Positions 21,700 through 33,312 of a stretch of DNA of 64,000 bases are shown piece by piece. The translations under genes and the position numbers were made by a program. Each line of letters starts with the position of its first letter. The stretch's first letter is position 1. Below the pieces are notes generated by a model. That model was not told the DNA's origin, ran no database searches, and saw only the letters and a program-made list of their open reading frames with translations. This DNA comes from Takakia lepidozioides (lineage: Eukaryota; Streptophyta; Takakiopsida; Takakiales; Takakiaceae), in contig CM060733.1 in NCBI GenBank assembly GCA_030704615.1, forward strand, positions 69,128,001-69,192,000. Reading direction: 5' to 3'.

Positions 21700-23267
21700 T
21701 TCCTTTTGTGCTGGAGGGCAGATTCAAGAGCCCCTTTGTTTCAATCATCTCCACGTGTGCAGTGAAAATATCGACGTTGACATTTGGGCAATTTTCATTG
21801 GGGCATGCTGCCTAGATAGTCTGTTTTGGACTTGATAGCTTAGTATTAGTTCCCCCTTGCACGTTCAGATTGCAAGAGGCATCACTATTGTCTCTGCAGG
21901 TTCAGATTGAGTTTTTCGCATATGCAACTCAGTGCCTTTTGGGCCCAAGACGCAATATATTTATTTAATTTGAGTACAAGGGCCTCCATCCCCTTTTTAT
22001 TTAAAAAACATTAAAAAAATCCGTTATTGCCATGTGTCCCATCCAAAGTGGGCTATGTATGGAGCCAGATTAATGACATTGGCCTTTTTATGGTAGCCAC
22101 TTTGTTGCAATATAAGGGCCCTTCGAGCCAGGTTTCTCTACCCTGCTTTGAACATGTGTCGCCCTTGAAATGTCTTCTTGGTCATCTATGGTCGCCATAT
22201 TGCGACAGTATGGTGCCCATATTGCGACAGTATGGTGCGTAGCTGTAGCCACGTACAATCCATGTGGAAAACAGCTGGTTTGCCACCTACGCACTTTACC
22301 CAACCAGTTTGTAGCCACATGGCCGCTGTACATGAAATGAAAAAAAATGGGCTGGTTTGGAAAGATGTTGGTTGAATCGTTGGCCCTGTTTTCTTCTGGG
22401 CTGCCCGGTTGGCAGAACAGATTCTGGTCTTCAACCTTGTGTCGATGTGAAGAGAGCAGGCCGCAATTGAGCGATCCGGCAGCATATGGGGTTGAGCATA
22501 AATGGGAAATGAGCAAGTACAACATGATTGCATATTTGTGAGGGCTTGACTCTTGAGTTGGGATGATGCTCATCACATCCTGCAAAACCTCTTGAGTGCA
22601 AAAGATTGGCTCTTTGCTATCTATTCCCCCATCCATCGCAACATGGCAAGCAAATGGCATCACCTTCCAGGCATGTCTAGCTAAGAAGAGACACCAGCTC
22701 TTGGTAAAGATCATCAGGAAACGCCTTTCTACATTTGTGTCACAGTATCATTATCTCTGTTCTGTCCGTATTGCACTCGGCCAAATCAATCTGCCTTAGC
22801 CAACTAGGCGTACAGTGTAGCAAAGGGAAGCACACTCACAATAGAGGTGGCAGCATCATAAAGGTTATATCTTGGGTCTTGCATTTCATAACAAGATGCT
22901 TTGCTTTGTGCCAGAGAACAAGCTATTGTAATCTCTGGAGCAACATGCATGGAATGAGAATTTGAGAGTCTATCTGTACAGGAAATGGATGAGCACCCAC
23001 GTACATATATCCTAAAGACAACACTGAAGATGCTCATCCACCATGACCATCTGAGATCACCATTGCCCGTATACAAGGCTGGGTAACTTACACTGTCAAG
23101 TAAGAGTAACAGAAGCAATGTAAGACTGTTGTTTACAACCTACCTATGACCTTCCAGAGCTCATCTCCTCAATTTGTGTGCTCTATTCTACTACTGAATA
23201 ATGTATCCAGCTTTATATGTATGCTCGTAAGTCCAAATAGGGACCCCTACGCACTCATCAACAGTAT
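21700..23267. other. Gene-free stretch between hAT relic and TAF4 3' end
   Basis: No coding exon recognised. It includes a tandem 21-bp duplication (CCATATTGCGACAGTATGGTG, about 22195 and 22216). Its right part must contain the TAF4 3' untranslated region on the minus strand, but no clear poly(A) signal could be chosen by eye. Confidence 0.45.
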
Positions 23268-26200
23268 CTACATTCGTTTTACTGCACCGGTTTCAGAAGG
23301 CAATTTGCGCTCCCGCTCATACAAGCGATACAAGAGAGTCGACTTGGACATTTGGGGCTCCCTCTCCAGAAAGGCAATCACATCCTTCAGAGTGATGTTG
23401 CACTGAGTCCTTCCAGCATGCGAAGCAATGCCAGCTTGGCGCACATTGGTGTTGACTCTACTTATTCCTCCCGGACCAGGTCCTGCCACAGGAGAACAAC
23501 ACGCTTGGCCTTTACTTGAATGTGCACATTGATTGAATCCCACCAAGTAGAGCAGACAAGCTACCATCTTGACCAACTGCGCATACTGTACCAAATAGCA
23601 GTTGCCACCAAAGAACCCTTTTAGGCAACTCTTCCACTCAAAATATGTAAGCAGTCATTTGACTGACTGCTGGAGCATGTGCAGAGGAGACTTTCAGCCC
23701 CAAAAATCAACCACACATTGATTACTGCCACATTGTTCCAATCACTGCCAGGCACTAAAGGGTACACAGTCTAGTGTAGGCATGCAACAGATCTTTTGCC
23801 AATCCATGGCCGCACCAGAGGAGTATGTATCACAAGAAATCCCATAAATTTGATGCATAACTATCGGTCGAACAAAAACACCTGGAGGTCTGCCAGTGGC
23901 AGCTGCTGCAGTTGGTCCGTCTCCATCTGCATCCGGCCGCCCAGGACCCAAGCCTGTGGCAGTCTCCCCATTCTCCGGTTTACGCTCTACCTCTTGGCTG
24001 CCTCTCATTTCGTTCGTTGTGCCTGACCGTCCTGCGTCATTTGCTGTCACCACCCCAGCCCAGCCCAGTTGCTTTGTAGTTCCAACAAAAGCTCATTCCT
24101 TTACGAATACACATTCGGCTCAAAAGAATCCCAACAACACAGTAACCTATCCCAACCCATAGGAAAGCAAACATGAATCTAAGACTCTGCAATTCACCTT
24201 TGATCAAGAAGTGTTCAGGCTAGCAATGTGCAACCAAAAAGCCTACCCCAAAGTCAAATTAGCATGCCTCCAACTGCATTCAAGAATGTAAAGTGGAATA
24301 AGTCTGTAGCTATGCAGTCTACTGTACCTAAACAGAATTAGTTGTTGCCCGAAATCATTTCTCAGTAAGGAGCAGAAACACAGCCAGGGAACTCGAGAAA
24401 AGTGCATACCACTGTCTCCTCCTTGTCGTTTAGCAAGACCTTGGGCTGCCATCATTTGCCATTTCATGAGCATGTCATCTGCACCTACGGCAGCTCGTGC
24501 AGCCACATTTGCTGCATTTGCCCTGAGTTTATCATCGTCCTCCTGCTGCGCCTATTCAGGCTCAAGGGTGTCCCCAAAAGCTTTTGTTAAGCTTAGCACT
24601 ACTGCTGTGATGAGGCCACAATTGTGGTTTACCAACCAACATAAGTCAGCCTGAACCACTTCTATACTCAACAACTGAACTGGATTGTCGTGAACCTTTA
24701 CATAGGAAGAAACCCCACCGCCGTTCCCACAGGCAATTCCAGGGCCACTTCAGAGGGATGTTTTCAATATATGGACCTTAATTGAGGTCTACTTGATCAA
24801 ATTTGCAATCAAAATGAAGTGTTCTGTCAATAATCTCCTCCATGTTTTCATCAATCAACTCCTCGAGGAAAGTGAGGGATTTGGGTTAAGGGTGGGCGAT
24901 ACCACCATACCAGCCCTTATGTTTGCGGATGACTTCGCAGGCATAGGGGAGACTCCAACCAATCTCCAGGAGTTGATTGATTGCACGAAGAGATACTTTG
25001 ATCTTTGGGGGCTAGAGGCTAATGTCAGTAAATGTGCAGTAGTAGCATTCAACGACACAGGAGAGGGAGGAAGTGATCTTAAGTGGCAGTCGGGTAGCCA
25101 AGAGATCCCGGTCCTCCCTTCCTACACTTACCTGGGCGTTGAGTTTTCCTCCAATTGTAATTGGGATGCACATATCCGGAAAGTTGTTCAAACTGGCAAG
25201 GGCAAAGCTCTGGGGCTCACTAAATTTTTCCACTGCAGAGGGGTCAACTCTGAGGTTAAGAAAACCATGCTTTGTCGCGTTATTAGACCTGCCTCGGAGT
25301 ACGGATCTGCAATATGGGTTGATAACTCCAACCAGGCTAAGTCTCTAGAATCCATTCAAGTGGGGGTGCTTAAGGAGTGTATGTCAGCATGCTCCAAAAC
25401 AGCCAATGTGGCTGTTCGGGGTGAGTTTGGCATTCCGTCCTTAAGCTCCCGACGAAATGAATTCAAGGTCAGATGGTGGGGTCAGCTGCAACATATGTCC
25501 AACACCAGATATCCTAAGTTAATCGACTCTATATCTTGGAAACAGGACCGCCCTGTCAAACAGGCTAAGTCCTGGCAGAAGAGAGTAGAAGAGATTCTCA
25601 AGGACCTGGACCTGGAACCGCAAGTCTTGACCCTGCTGGATAAATCTGACTTAGAGGCTGTAGTGTCCAAACCCATGTCTGTTGCCATCAGATTGTCTGA
25701 TGAAAATGAAGTTAGGCAGAAAACTTCCCTGAACTTGTTTCCAGTCCGTGACATGGGGGAGGACATCTTGGATGACCTCAAGGGTCTACCCACTCTCGGC
25801 ACTAGACTGAAATTTAAACTCAGGGCAGGAAGCCTACCTTTGAACAGCAAACAGAAGCAGAGAGGAAAGGGAGAGTGCTCTATCAAGGGAATTGTGCCTG
25901 CACCTCTGTTTACCAACTTTGAAAGTCTCGAGGCTGAGCCAAAAGCCCAGGCCCTCCTGAGGCCTAGTTTTTGGGCAAATCACACACAGCAGATTGATGC
26001 TTGTGTGAAGGGATTTCTAGAGGATGTCTGGAAAACCCGGATTGACTCTATATATGTAGGTAAGTCTTACTACCAACGTCAGCCCCTGACAGAGGTAGGT
26101 TCTGTCCCTTTTGTTTCCGCTCAAACTGGGCGCGGGGTCAATGGCCACAAGGCTACGGCAAACAATGTCTTATGAGTACAAATAATCTCCTCCAAAGTCT

Positions 26201-29200
26201 GTTAAATGCTGGAAAAAGTGGAAAAAGACTCTCCTTTGAAAAGTACTACAAACGCTAGGAAATTTCATGCTTCATATGTATTCTGGTCAGGCCTCTAGTG
26301 GAGCTACAACATCCCGAACTTGGCCACCCCCAAGGAAGCATAATGAAAAATGTGTTCGCCCACCACTGACGAAAGGTACATCACTAGCAAAGTCATTAGA
26401 CATAGCTCTTGGCTTTACAAGGAGAAAACCAAACGCAAAACCTGCAGGCAGTATCAGTCCAACAGCAGAAAACTGTCCACCTTTAGTGCTTTAACTCGGA
26501 GCTCCTCCTTTTCATCATCAGCCAAAGATCCCTTGTCCTTCTTCTGAAAACACACCACCCTTCAGGCTCAAGCTTAAAAGTAGAAGCAGGTGTCTCATAC
26601 TACTTGGTGCACCCAGGCTCTACAGCTAGTCTCTGGCCCTGAACACTCCAACCTATCTCATCTTTGATAGAACCATCAAGAGTATAACATGAAGACTTGG
26701 GGTTACCTGGTGAATACAAGATAAAGTTGTACAACAGGTGTAATAGTAAAAGCCACCATTACGGGTCTCTAGAATAACTACCTCAAGTAGGGACGAGGTG
26801 GAGATCTAACCTCAGTAAGCTTGCGCAAGCGTTCACTCTCTTTGGCCTGTTTGTTTTCCAAAGCTTCGTTTGCTTTCTTCTTCATCAATAGCACTTGCCT
26901 TCGTGAATCTGATGTTACCACAATCTTGTGCCTGTCCTTCTCTACATCACAGCGCTGTTACACCCCACCGTTTCTCTCAGAACAAATACAGAGAGCTACT
27001 TGACATTCCTGGTTACATGACTACAGAAAGATCAACATTATGAGAAAGGTGCATTTGCCGAGTGAGTTGCCAGGACTTTTGGATACCTGCTTGGAGAGTT
27101 TAATCAGTTCATACAACATGTCCCTCAAGCGCTCCTCAGCAGACTGCAAGTCTACCAGGCAATCAGCTCCAACATTCCATGAACAGGTCTCAGATGCCTT
27201 TGATCCCTCTTGTTGATAAACAAACACTAGACCCACTTTATGCACAGCTACTAAATATTTTTGAGGCAGAGCTTGAGAAGCAGAAGCTGCTGTCCCTATC
27301 CTGATAGCAGAAGACTATCTGAAAATAGGGGAAAATATCAGTACTGGAAACTCCAGGGGAAGACTCACATACCATGGACAGACACCGCTCTATGTTGCCA
27401 CCTACAGTCCTGATGCCACTTTTCGCTGCTGTATTCAAAACATACCAATTACATGTAAAATTCAACATCTTCCTGACAACTCCTTGTTGTATTTCTAAAA
27501 TACTTACAACAAGAACTGCAATGGTTGGTTCAGATTTGACAGCAAACAGGGCTTACCAATGGCATGGATCTTTGTACGCAAAGGGCCCTTCTCAAGGAAC
27601 AAATGCTCCTCTTCCTGTTGCACAACTTTGCGCATGGCCTCTGTGGTGCGGCTCTCCTTTTTTGGTACTGCCAATAATTGTTCCTCCTCTTCCTGCGAAG
27701 GAAATACTAGTGGGTTTAAGACTCCACCTCCTGGAATAAAATTGCAGACCATGAACTACATGTGCATCTTCAGGTGAACCAGTAAGACACTGGTAGCCAG
27801 GTTGGCATAGTCCAAAGCACATTAAAACAAGCTTCCAGGAAACCCTCCTTGATTCCTTACCGCAACAATCTCAACAGACAGAAACACCCCAAGTGGGACA
27901 TTTGACCGCAAATGTGGGAGGCAAGCTCACCCAAAGATTCACACCACTGACAGCTGTGACATCATTGAGGTGGTCAATGCTTTGATCAACATCTCCTCCC
28001 TGCACTTTTGGCTTCTTGCTGCAAACCCCATACAAAGCCCGTCAGTACAAGCACCTCTTACTCTTACAAAGGAGCCAAGCTACATCCCTTTGTGTTAAAC
28101 AGATACCAGCCAGAAGACTAGCTGATTCGATTGACTCAAACTAAAATCTGTTCAGCCATTCTCCAGTTAGGATGAGTAATTTTCTCGATTTCTATCTTAT
28201 CTCAGAAAGAGCAGCCAACTCACTTACTACAGTCAACAGGCACCAACAAGACCTCTGAAGACTCCGAAGTCAGGGCCAAGCCCACACAGCGTTACCCTGA
28301 ACCGAGCATACTGACCTTAATGGTTGTAATGGTTGAGACATTGTCTCAGCTGGCTTCTTCGTGCCCTTTGGAGGCATTTTAGCTGCAGCATTGGGAGGTA
28401 CTGATACAGGTGCTGCAGACATGCCTTGTATCTGCATTAATGCCTGATTATACCCAGGAACTCCACCTACTGTCACTGGCATAGCACTCAGTGGTGTTGC
28501 AGAAGTCATTGTCACTGGAACAGCTACTCGGGCAGGAACAGAGCCTGATTGAAGTTGCTGCCCTACCTGCTCATCCACCCTCTCCCATATCCAAGCATCA
28601 GATCCCCTACAAGCATGCCAGTGTCTGCACACAGCAGGAACATTCTTCCAGACATTTTCTCACCAAGCATATAGTGGTGGTGACCTACAAAGAGGGCTAT
28701 CTAGACTGCCAGAGACGCAAATATGGGCCTTCTGAATCCAAGGCGCGTCACCTGATGCAATGGAGCAGATGCTTTAAGCATGGAGGACTCATACGAATGA
28801 TGTGCTGACATGCCACTCGAGGCAGCTGCAGCTGCAAAGCCTGAATGCAGAGAGGAGGAAGTGGTAGGTATGCTGGGGAAGCGAGGAAGTCCACCTCCTG
28901 CTTGTGCGGTGGTCAAGTTACCCTGCTCTCCAAATAGACCCTGCACACTGAAGTCCTTGGAAACGGGTATGGGCAGTGAAGCTGTATTAGACAACTGCAG
29001 TTGCCGTGGGGATTTGTAAGCTGCCTGACGGTCTTGCCCCTTTGCCAAAACTTGTGACATCTGTGATTTCTGTAGTCCACTTGAATGATGCTCATTCAAA
29101 GGTTCCTGCTTAGCAGGTATGAGCATCTGTGCTGCTTGCTGCTTTTCCAGCAGCTTTGAGTGCAGCTGTGGTGTCTTAAGTGGTATGGGTTGCAGTGGTA

Positions 29201-32200
29201 GGAATTGTGGTGGTGGAGGATGGCTGGAAACAGGCAGCTCCGGAGCTCCACTTTGCATCCTCCTCAATCTGTCCTCTTCCTGCACCTTCCGCGTCCTCTC
29301 ATCTTGTTCCTCGCGCTTCTTCTGTTCTTTCCGAAGTTTTTGTCTCGCATACTTTGAGAGAGGCTTCTCTGAAGGTGGCTGGGAAGAAGTGCCCAGCCCA
29401 CTTCCTTGCAGAAGCTTAGGCTGAGCCAGCTGTGTCTGGCCTTGCATGCCACTGTATGGAATTCTTTGTGCCTGTTGCTGTGACAGTTGAACCCCACTGC
29501 CCAAAGTTTGAGAGATCCCTAAAGATGAGGGGCCCAGCTGGATTGAAGCAACAGACCCTGCTGTTGACGCTGGTAGAGGCTGAGGAATCAGCTGCCTTGC
29601 AAGCTGTGACTTATCCACCTCATGTACTTGCTGTGAAAGCGCAGGTGACGACACCTGATGGCTGGTCCCTTGTCCTGTTTCCCCCTGTTGTTGGTCTGCT
29701 GGCCTGCCCTGCTGTGCCTGCACATGAGAATGCATCGACTTTATCTCCCTGGTCTGTGAAGAAGGTTGCAGCTGTGACTCAGGGTTTGGCTGCTGCTGCT
29801 GGAGTGACAGAGCTGGTAGGGTTTGTGGGGAAGATTGTTGAGTTGCAGGTTGAACTGCAGGTGGTTCCATGGGTTTTGATATAGAAGCCTGGTCAGACAT
29901 TGGCTTGGAGGGTGTTGCTTGCATGACCGTTGGGGTTGAAGAAGCAAGTGGGTGAACAGAAGAACCCGACTGCTGGGACTGCATTTGCAGCGGCTGCTGT
30001 CGCTGTTGCTGCAAGTTCCAGGCGAGCCCAACAATGGAGGTATCAGTTAGCATACCAAAGCACAAGCAACCTACTGCTTGGTCACACTTGCACATCCAAG
30101 CCATCACTGTACAGTAAAAGAGTAGGATGGTTGAAAGAACTCACCTTCAGATACATTTGCCGGATCATTTGCACCAAAACCTGATCCCCAGCAATCAATC
30201 TGGCACCTCTTACAAAATCCTCTCTTGTTATCTCAGTTCTCTGCAAAATCACAGAATTAGACTAAAAGATGATGAACCAGCACACAACAAACTCTGCAAT
30301 CCTAACAATCCTTGTTGCCAAGAGAACACCTCGATATCTAGATTCAGACGGCTCCTCTTTCTTGCTTTATCGATCCACACAAGCAAACATTATGTGAAGT
30401 CACCTTGAACTGTTGGTACAATGCATTGAGCTGCTGGTTCTGCTCTGGAGGCAGATGGGGTTGAAGCAAGGGCATTAACGCCCCAAATGAGATGCCTTGA
30501 CTTACGCCACCTGATCGTTTCGGTGCTCGCCCTGGCTGCTGCTGCTGCTGCAAGCACTGGAGACGTTGGTGTTGCAGAAACTGCTGTTGCTGTGTATGCT
30601 GGTGCCATTGTGCAATTTGTCCTGGCCCCACTGGAGTATTGTGCCCTGGATGCCCAAAATTCAATCTTCTGTTACATGACTGCCTCAACCATCTCCACCT
30701 CAGGCAACTAAGCAGTACCATACCTAAAAATCCAGAAGATCTAGGTATCCTAGCTGCCCATTCAGGTGTGCACCCACATAGGTCAATACCCTCATGCGAC
30801 TCAATTAAACTCAAAATAAATCACCTATCTGTTAAAGAAACATTCAATCACGAGAGAAATGTCCCCTCACCTTTAGCAAGGAGAAGGCCAGCAGAATCCA
30901 AAAGAACAACAACATCATCTCGCCACCCACCCCCAAAAGAGAAAAACAATAGACTAAGCTGGACTTGTGGTGCAGTCAAAACCTGTCATAGGACACCCAA
31001 TCATGTGCACAGTGTGCATGGTGTCTTCAATCTCAGAATCGACACCACAGCTGTTCATGCAGCTAAGTAGGTCCCAGGATAGGACCATCTATAGATCTCA
31101 ATTGATCAGAAAATCTTCCAGCTTCTAAAGGAGAAGTTGCTGCCAAGGATAGAATTAGGTTGCCTGTACAATGCGATTGAACAGGTGGACAGATCAGGTA
31201 CCAAACCTGTCAGATCTGATACAGAGGACAAGGCAGACGATTGAGAATCCAAGAGCCTAAAGCTGCCATTGCCATGAAGGGCAATTCCATATGCTGCTGC
31301 TGAGCCACCAAGCTCTCCTTTCAACACCGCAGCAAATGCATCCACATCTGCCCCTGACACTGGCGTCCCAGTATCATCCTGTCCCCTCTTCCCAGTTTCT
31401 GTTAATTTCTCTCTGGTTCATTGTATGGTAATATCTTTGAAAAATGGATGCCATCATAGCAAACAAGCACACACGGTAGAGATCCACAAAATTCAAACCA
31501 CCTGAAACCACACACACCACGGATGTGGACTGGAGGAAGCCAGCACCTAAATAGTAGTGTTCCAAAGTGCAGACGGTTAGGTGCAAGAACTATTCACTTC
31601 ATAAAGCACAATGTGATAAAGACACCCATTCCCAGGAATCAATTGTAGCTGGAAATGGAAAGACAACCTGCTGGGGCAGCTTAAGGCTAGAGAAAACCAG
31701 GAAATTATATCAATCACTCAAGAACACGTACTCTACATTCCTTGGGAGCCAAACTATGTAAAATTGAGGCACATTAGGTCTTCTGTGTTCCATAATTTAT
31801 GAGACAAACCCTGGGATAATCTGCCAATTATACTTGACAATTTTTTGGAAGTCGTAGCATGCTTGCTCCCTCTCTCACACACAAATCTCTCCACGCTACC
31901 TTAACTACAAAGCAATTAATTCCACCGCCATTAGGGTTTTTGCTGCACAGAAGTCCCGGTGTGCAAACCTCAGGTCGACCAGGATTCACAAACATTATCC
32001 ACCACCCAAATTTGAACCAGCCGAATACAAATACAACTGAATTTCCCCTTTGAGGTTCATGTAGGGACTTCATTTTTCCTGAATTTGTGATTGATATCTG
32101 CATAACGGCTGTGGGTCACTAAGTGAAAATCCTACAGCATGCTTCCAGCAAGTACTGGTCAAGCCCTTACCAGAGCAACCAAACACAAAATACCGTGCAG

Positions 32201-32439
32201 CAGTAGGTGAGGTCAATTCCAACATCCGGGTATAGATCTTCCAAGTGCGAGCCTTCAGATGCCTACCAGCTTCGCTCCTTCCAGCAAATGGAAATCCCCA
32301 CGCACCCAGCAACCGAAGCTACAATGTTTACTGCACCCAAGATCAGGAATCCCAACCAAACTGCACAAGAATTTAGAGGCAAGGAAAAGATGCAACAGAC
32401 CTCGTCATCTTCGAGCAGCTTGATGAGCCCTGGATCCAT
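23268..32439 (-). CDS. TAF4: Transcription initiation factor TFIID subunit 4 (TAF4), complete, 15 coding exons
   Basis: TAF4 is a histone-fold scaffold subunit of nuclear TFIID. Exons, in transcription order: 32439-32401, 31378-31207, 30645-30404, 30240-30145, 30008-28752, 28566-28316, 28018-27931, 27692-27557, 27428-27373, 27143-27087, 26954-26811, 26543-26481, 24551-24410, 24043-23882, 23482-23268. All joints have GT/AG borders and stay in phase, giving 1039 residues. The N-terminus [13 protein letters not shown] and then [17 protein letters not shown] match plant TAF4. The RST domain is about residues 120-183 ([15 protein letters not shown] to [14 protein letters not shown]). A long Gln/Pro-rich region (184-602) holds a Lys/Glu/Arg coil. 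The TAF4 histone-fold region is about 700-800 ([39 protein letters not shown]). [19 protein letters not shown] follows, and the C-terminus has [20 protein letters not shown]. No frameshift or stop is present. It is longer than many plant TAF4s, mainly through exon 5. Exon limits are predicted without transcript data. Confidence 0.93.
24793..26175 (+). mobile_element. 5'-truncated LINE reverse transcriptase, antisense in a TAF4 intron
   Basis: The open 460-codon frame starts inside a reverse transcriptase. [20 protein letters not shown] is the catalytic YxDD block (here FADD), followed by [20 protein letters not shown] and the thumb segment [20 protein letters not shown]. Upstream RT motifs are absent. 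The rest resembles the long C-terminal part of non-LTR elements, but no zinc knuckle is visible. It lies wholly between TAF4 exons 12 and 13 on the opposite strand, so TAF4 must splice out about 1.9 kb there. The frame has no stop for 460 codons, unlike the other relics here, suggesting a relatively recent insertion. No poly(A) tail or target duplication was identified. Confidence 0.8.
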
Positions 32440-32521
32440 TATCAAGGTGGTTGAGCTCTGCCTTCCATATGTAGGCTCGGGGAATGCCAGGAGGCAGCGG
32501 GCTTGTTCTCGCCATCGCCAT
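32405..32521 (-). promoter_or_regulatory. Candidate upstream ORF overlapping the TAF4 start codon
   Basis: On the minus strand an ATG at 32521 opens a 38-codon frame (MAMARTSPLPPGIPRAY...) that passes the TAF4 ATG at 32439 in another frame and ends in TGA at 32405. If the transcript starts upstream of 32521, this overlapping uORF would reduce initiation at the TAF4 start. The transcription start is unknown, so this is an inference. Confidence 0.4.
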
Positions 32522-32839
32522 CACCCGGCGACCCGTTCTTCCACCCAGGATCCCGGGATCGCGTCGGTAGTTTTGTACCCTAGAATATGTTCTGTGATTT
32601 GTTCAGATAAATCTTAATTCTTTTCAACCGTACGATCTTAAGTTCTTAACATGCTTTCCCCAGAAATAAATTATCGGGGCTTCATCCCCTTTTAAGAAAA
32701 AAAAAAAACATGCTTATTCAATCTTTCATCTCTCCGTTTTAATTAGATTAACGGTCAGGGTGTGCCAAGGTGTCGCGTCTTATGCTTACTATGAATCAGT
32801 TGGATGTCAAGCAAACGTCAACTTTACCATAAACCAATG

Positions 32840-33312
32840 GCGAGGCCTACGCTTACCCAACGAGCTTAAGGCAAGCTTGTGAGATGGTGGGGCCGCTGGC
32901 CGGAGCTCCCAAAGGCTCCGGCAGACTACAGGTCAAATCTCATCCCCCACTGGGAAGGTGGGGAGCGTTCCACACCTCATGTTCCCTCCAATGCTCCCCA
33001 CCTTTAGCACCATGTTCCCAAACATTCTCCAATTTTGCTCCCCTGGTCCCCGCACCCCATTGGGACAGGGGTCCAAGGAGGGGAGCGGAGACCGAGAACA
33101 GGGGAGCGAGCCACATTCCATAGGACGAGGAGGGGAGCGGGGATCGGGAACCGTGTTCCATAGGGGAGCGAGCCCCGTTGCATAGGGTCGGGACCGCGAA
33201 TAGGGGAGCGAGGACACGGGACAGGGATAAGAGAGCAGGCCTGGGAGCAAGGAGCGGACACGGGGAATAGGGGAGAGAGAAGAGAGAAGACTCCGGCCGA
33301 GGCCGGCGTAAG
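32840..33312 (-). repeat. 3' half of a SINE-like dispersed repeat (copy A, split)
   Basis: Read on the minus strand this matches 60545-61010. It consists of short tandem CGCTCCCCTnTTCC words, then GGAGAATGTTTGGGAACATG, then a tail with CTCCGGCCAGCGG and CTCGTTGGGNAAGCGTAG. Its 5' half lies at 35741-35890; the 2.4 kb between is a nested element. The many short minus and plus ORFs here reflect the repeat's composition, not genes. Confidence 0.8.

Noticed and set aside
28810-29884. Long plus-strand frames at 28.8-29.9 kb
   Set aside because: They are antisense shadows of TAF4 exon 5; the minus strand has the domain evidence and in-phase splicing.
24410-30814. SNF2/BRAHMA-type chromatin remodeller suggested by Gln-rich exons
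   Set aside because: No QLQ, HSA or helicase motifs exist; the RST and TAF4 C-terminal motifs and the MDPxxxKLLEDDE start identify TAF4.
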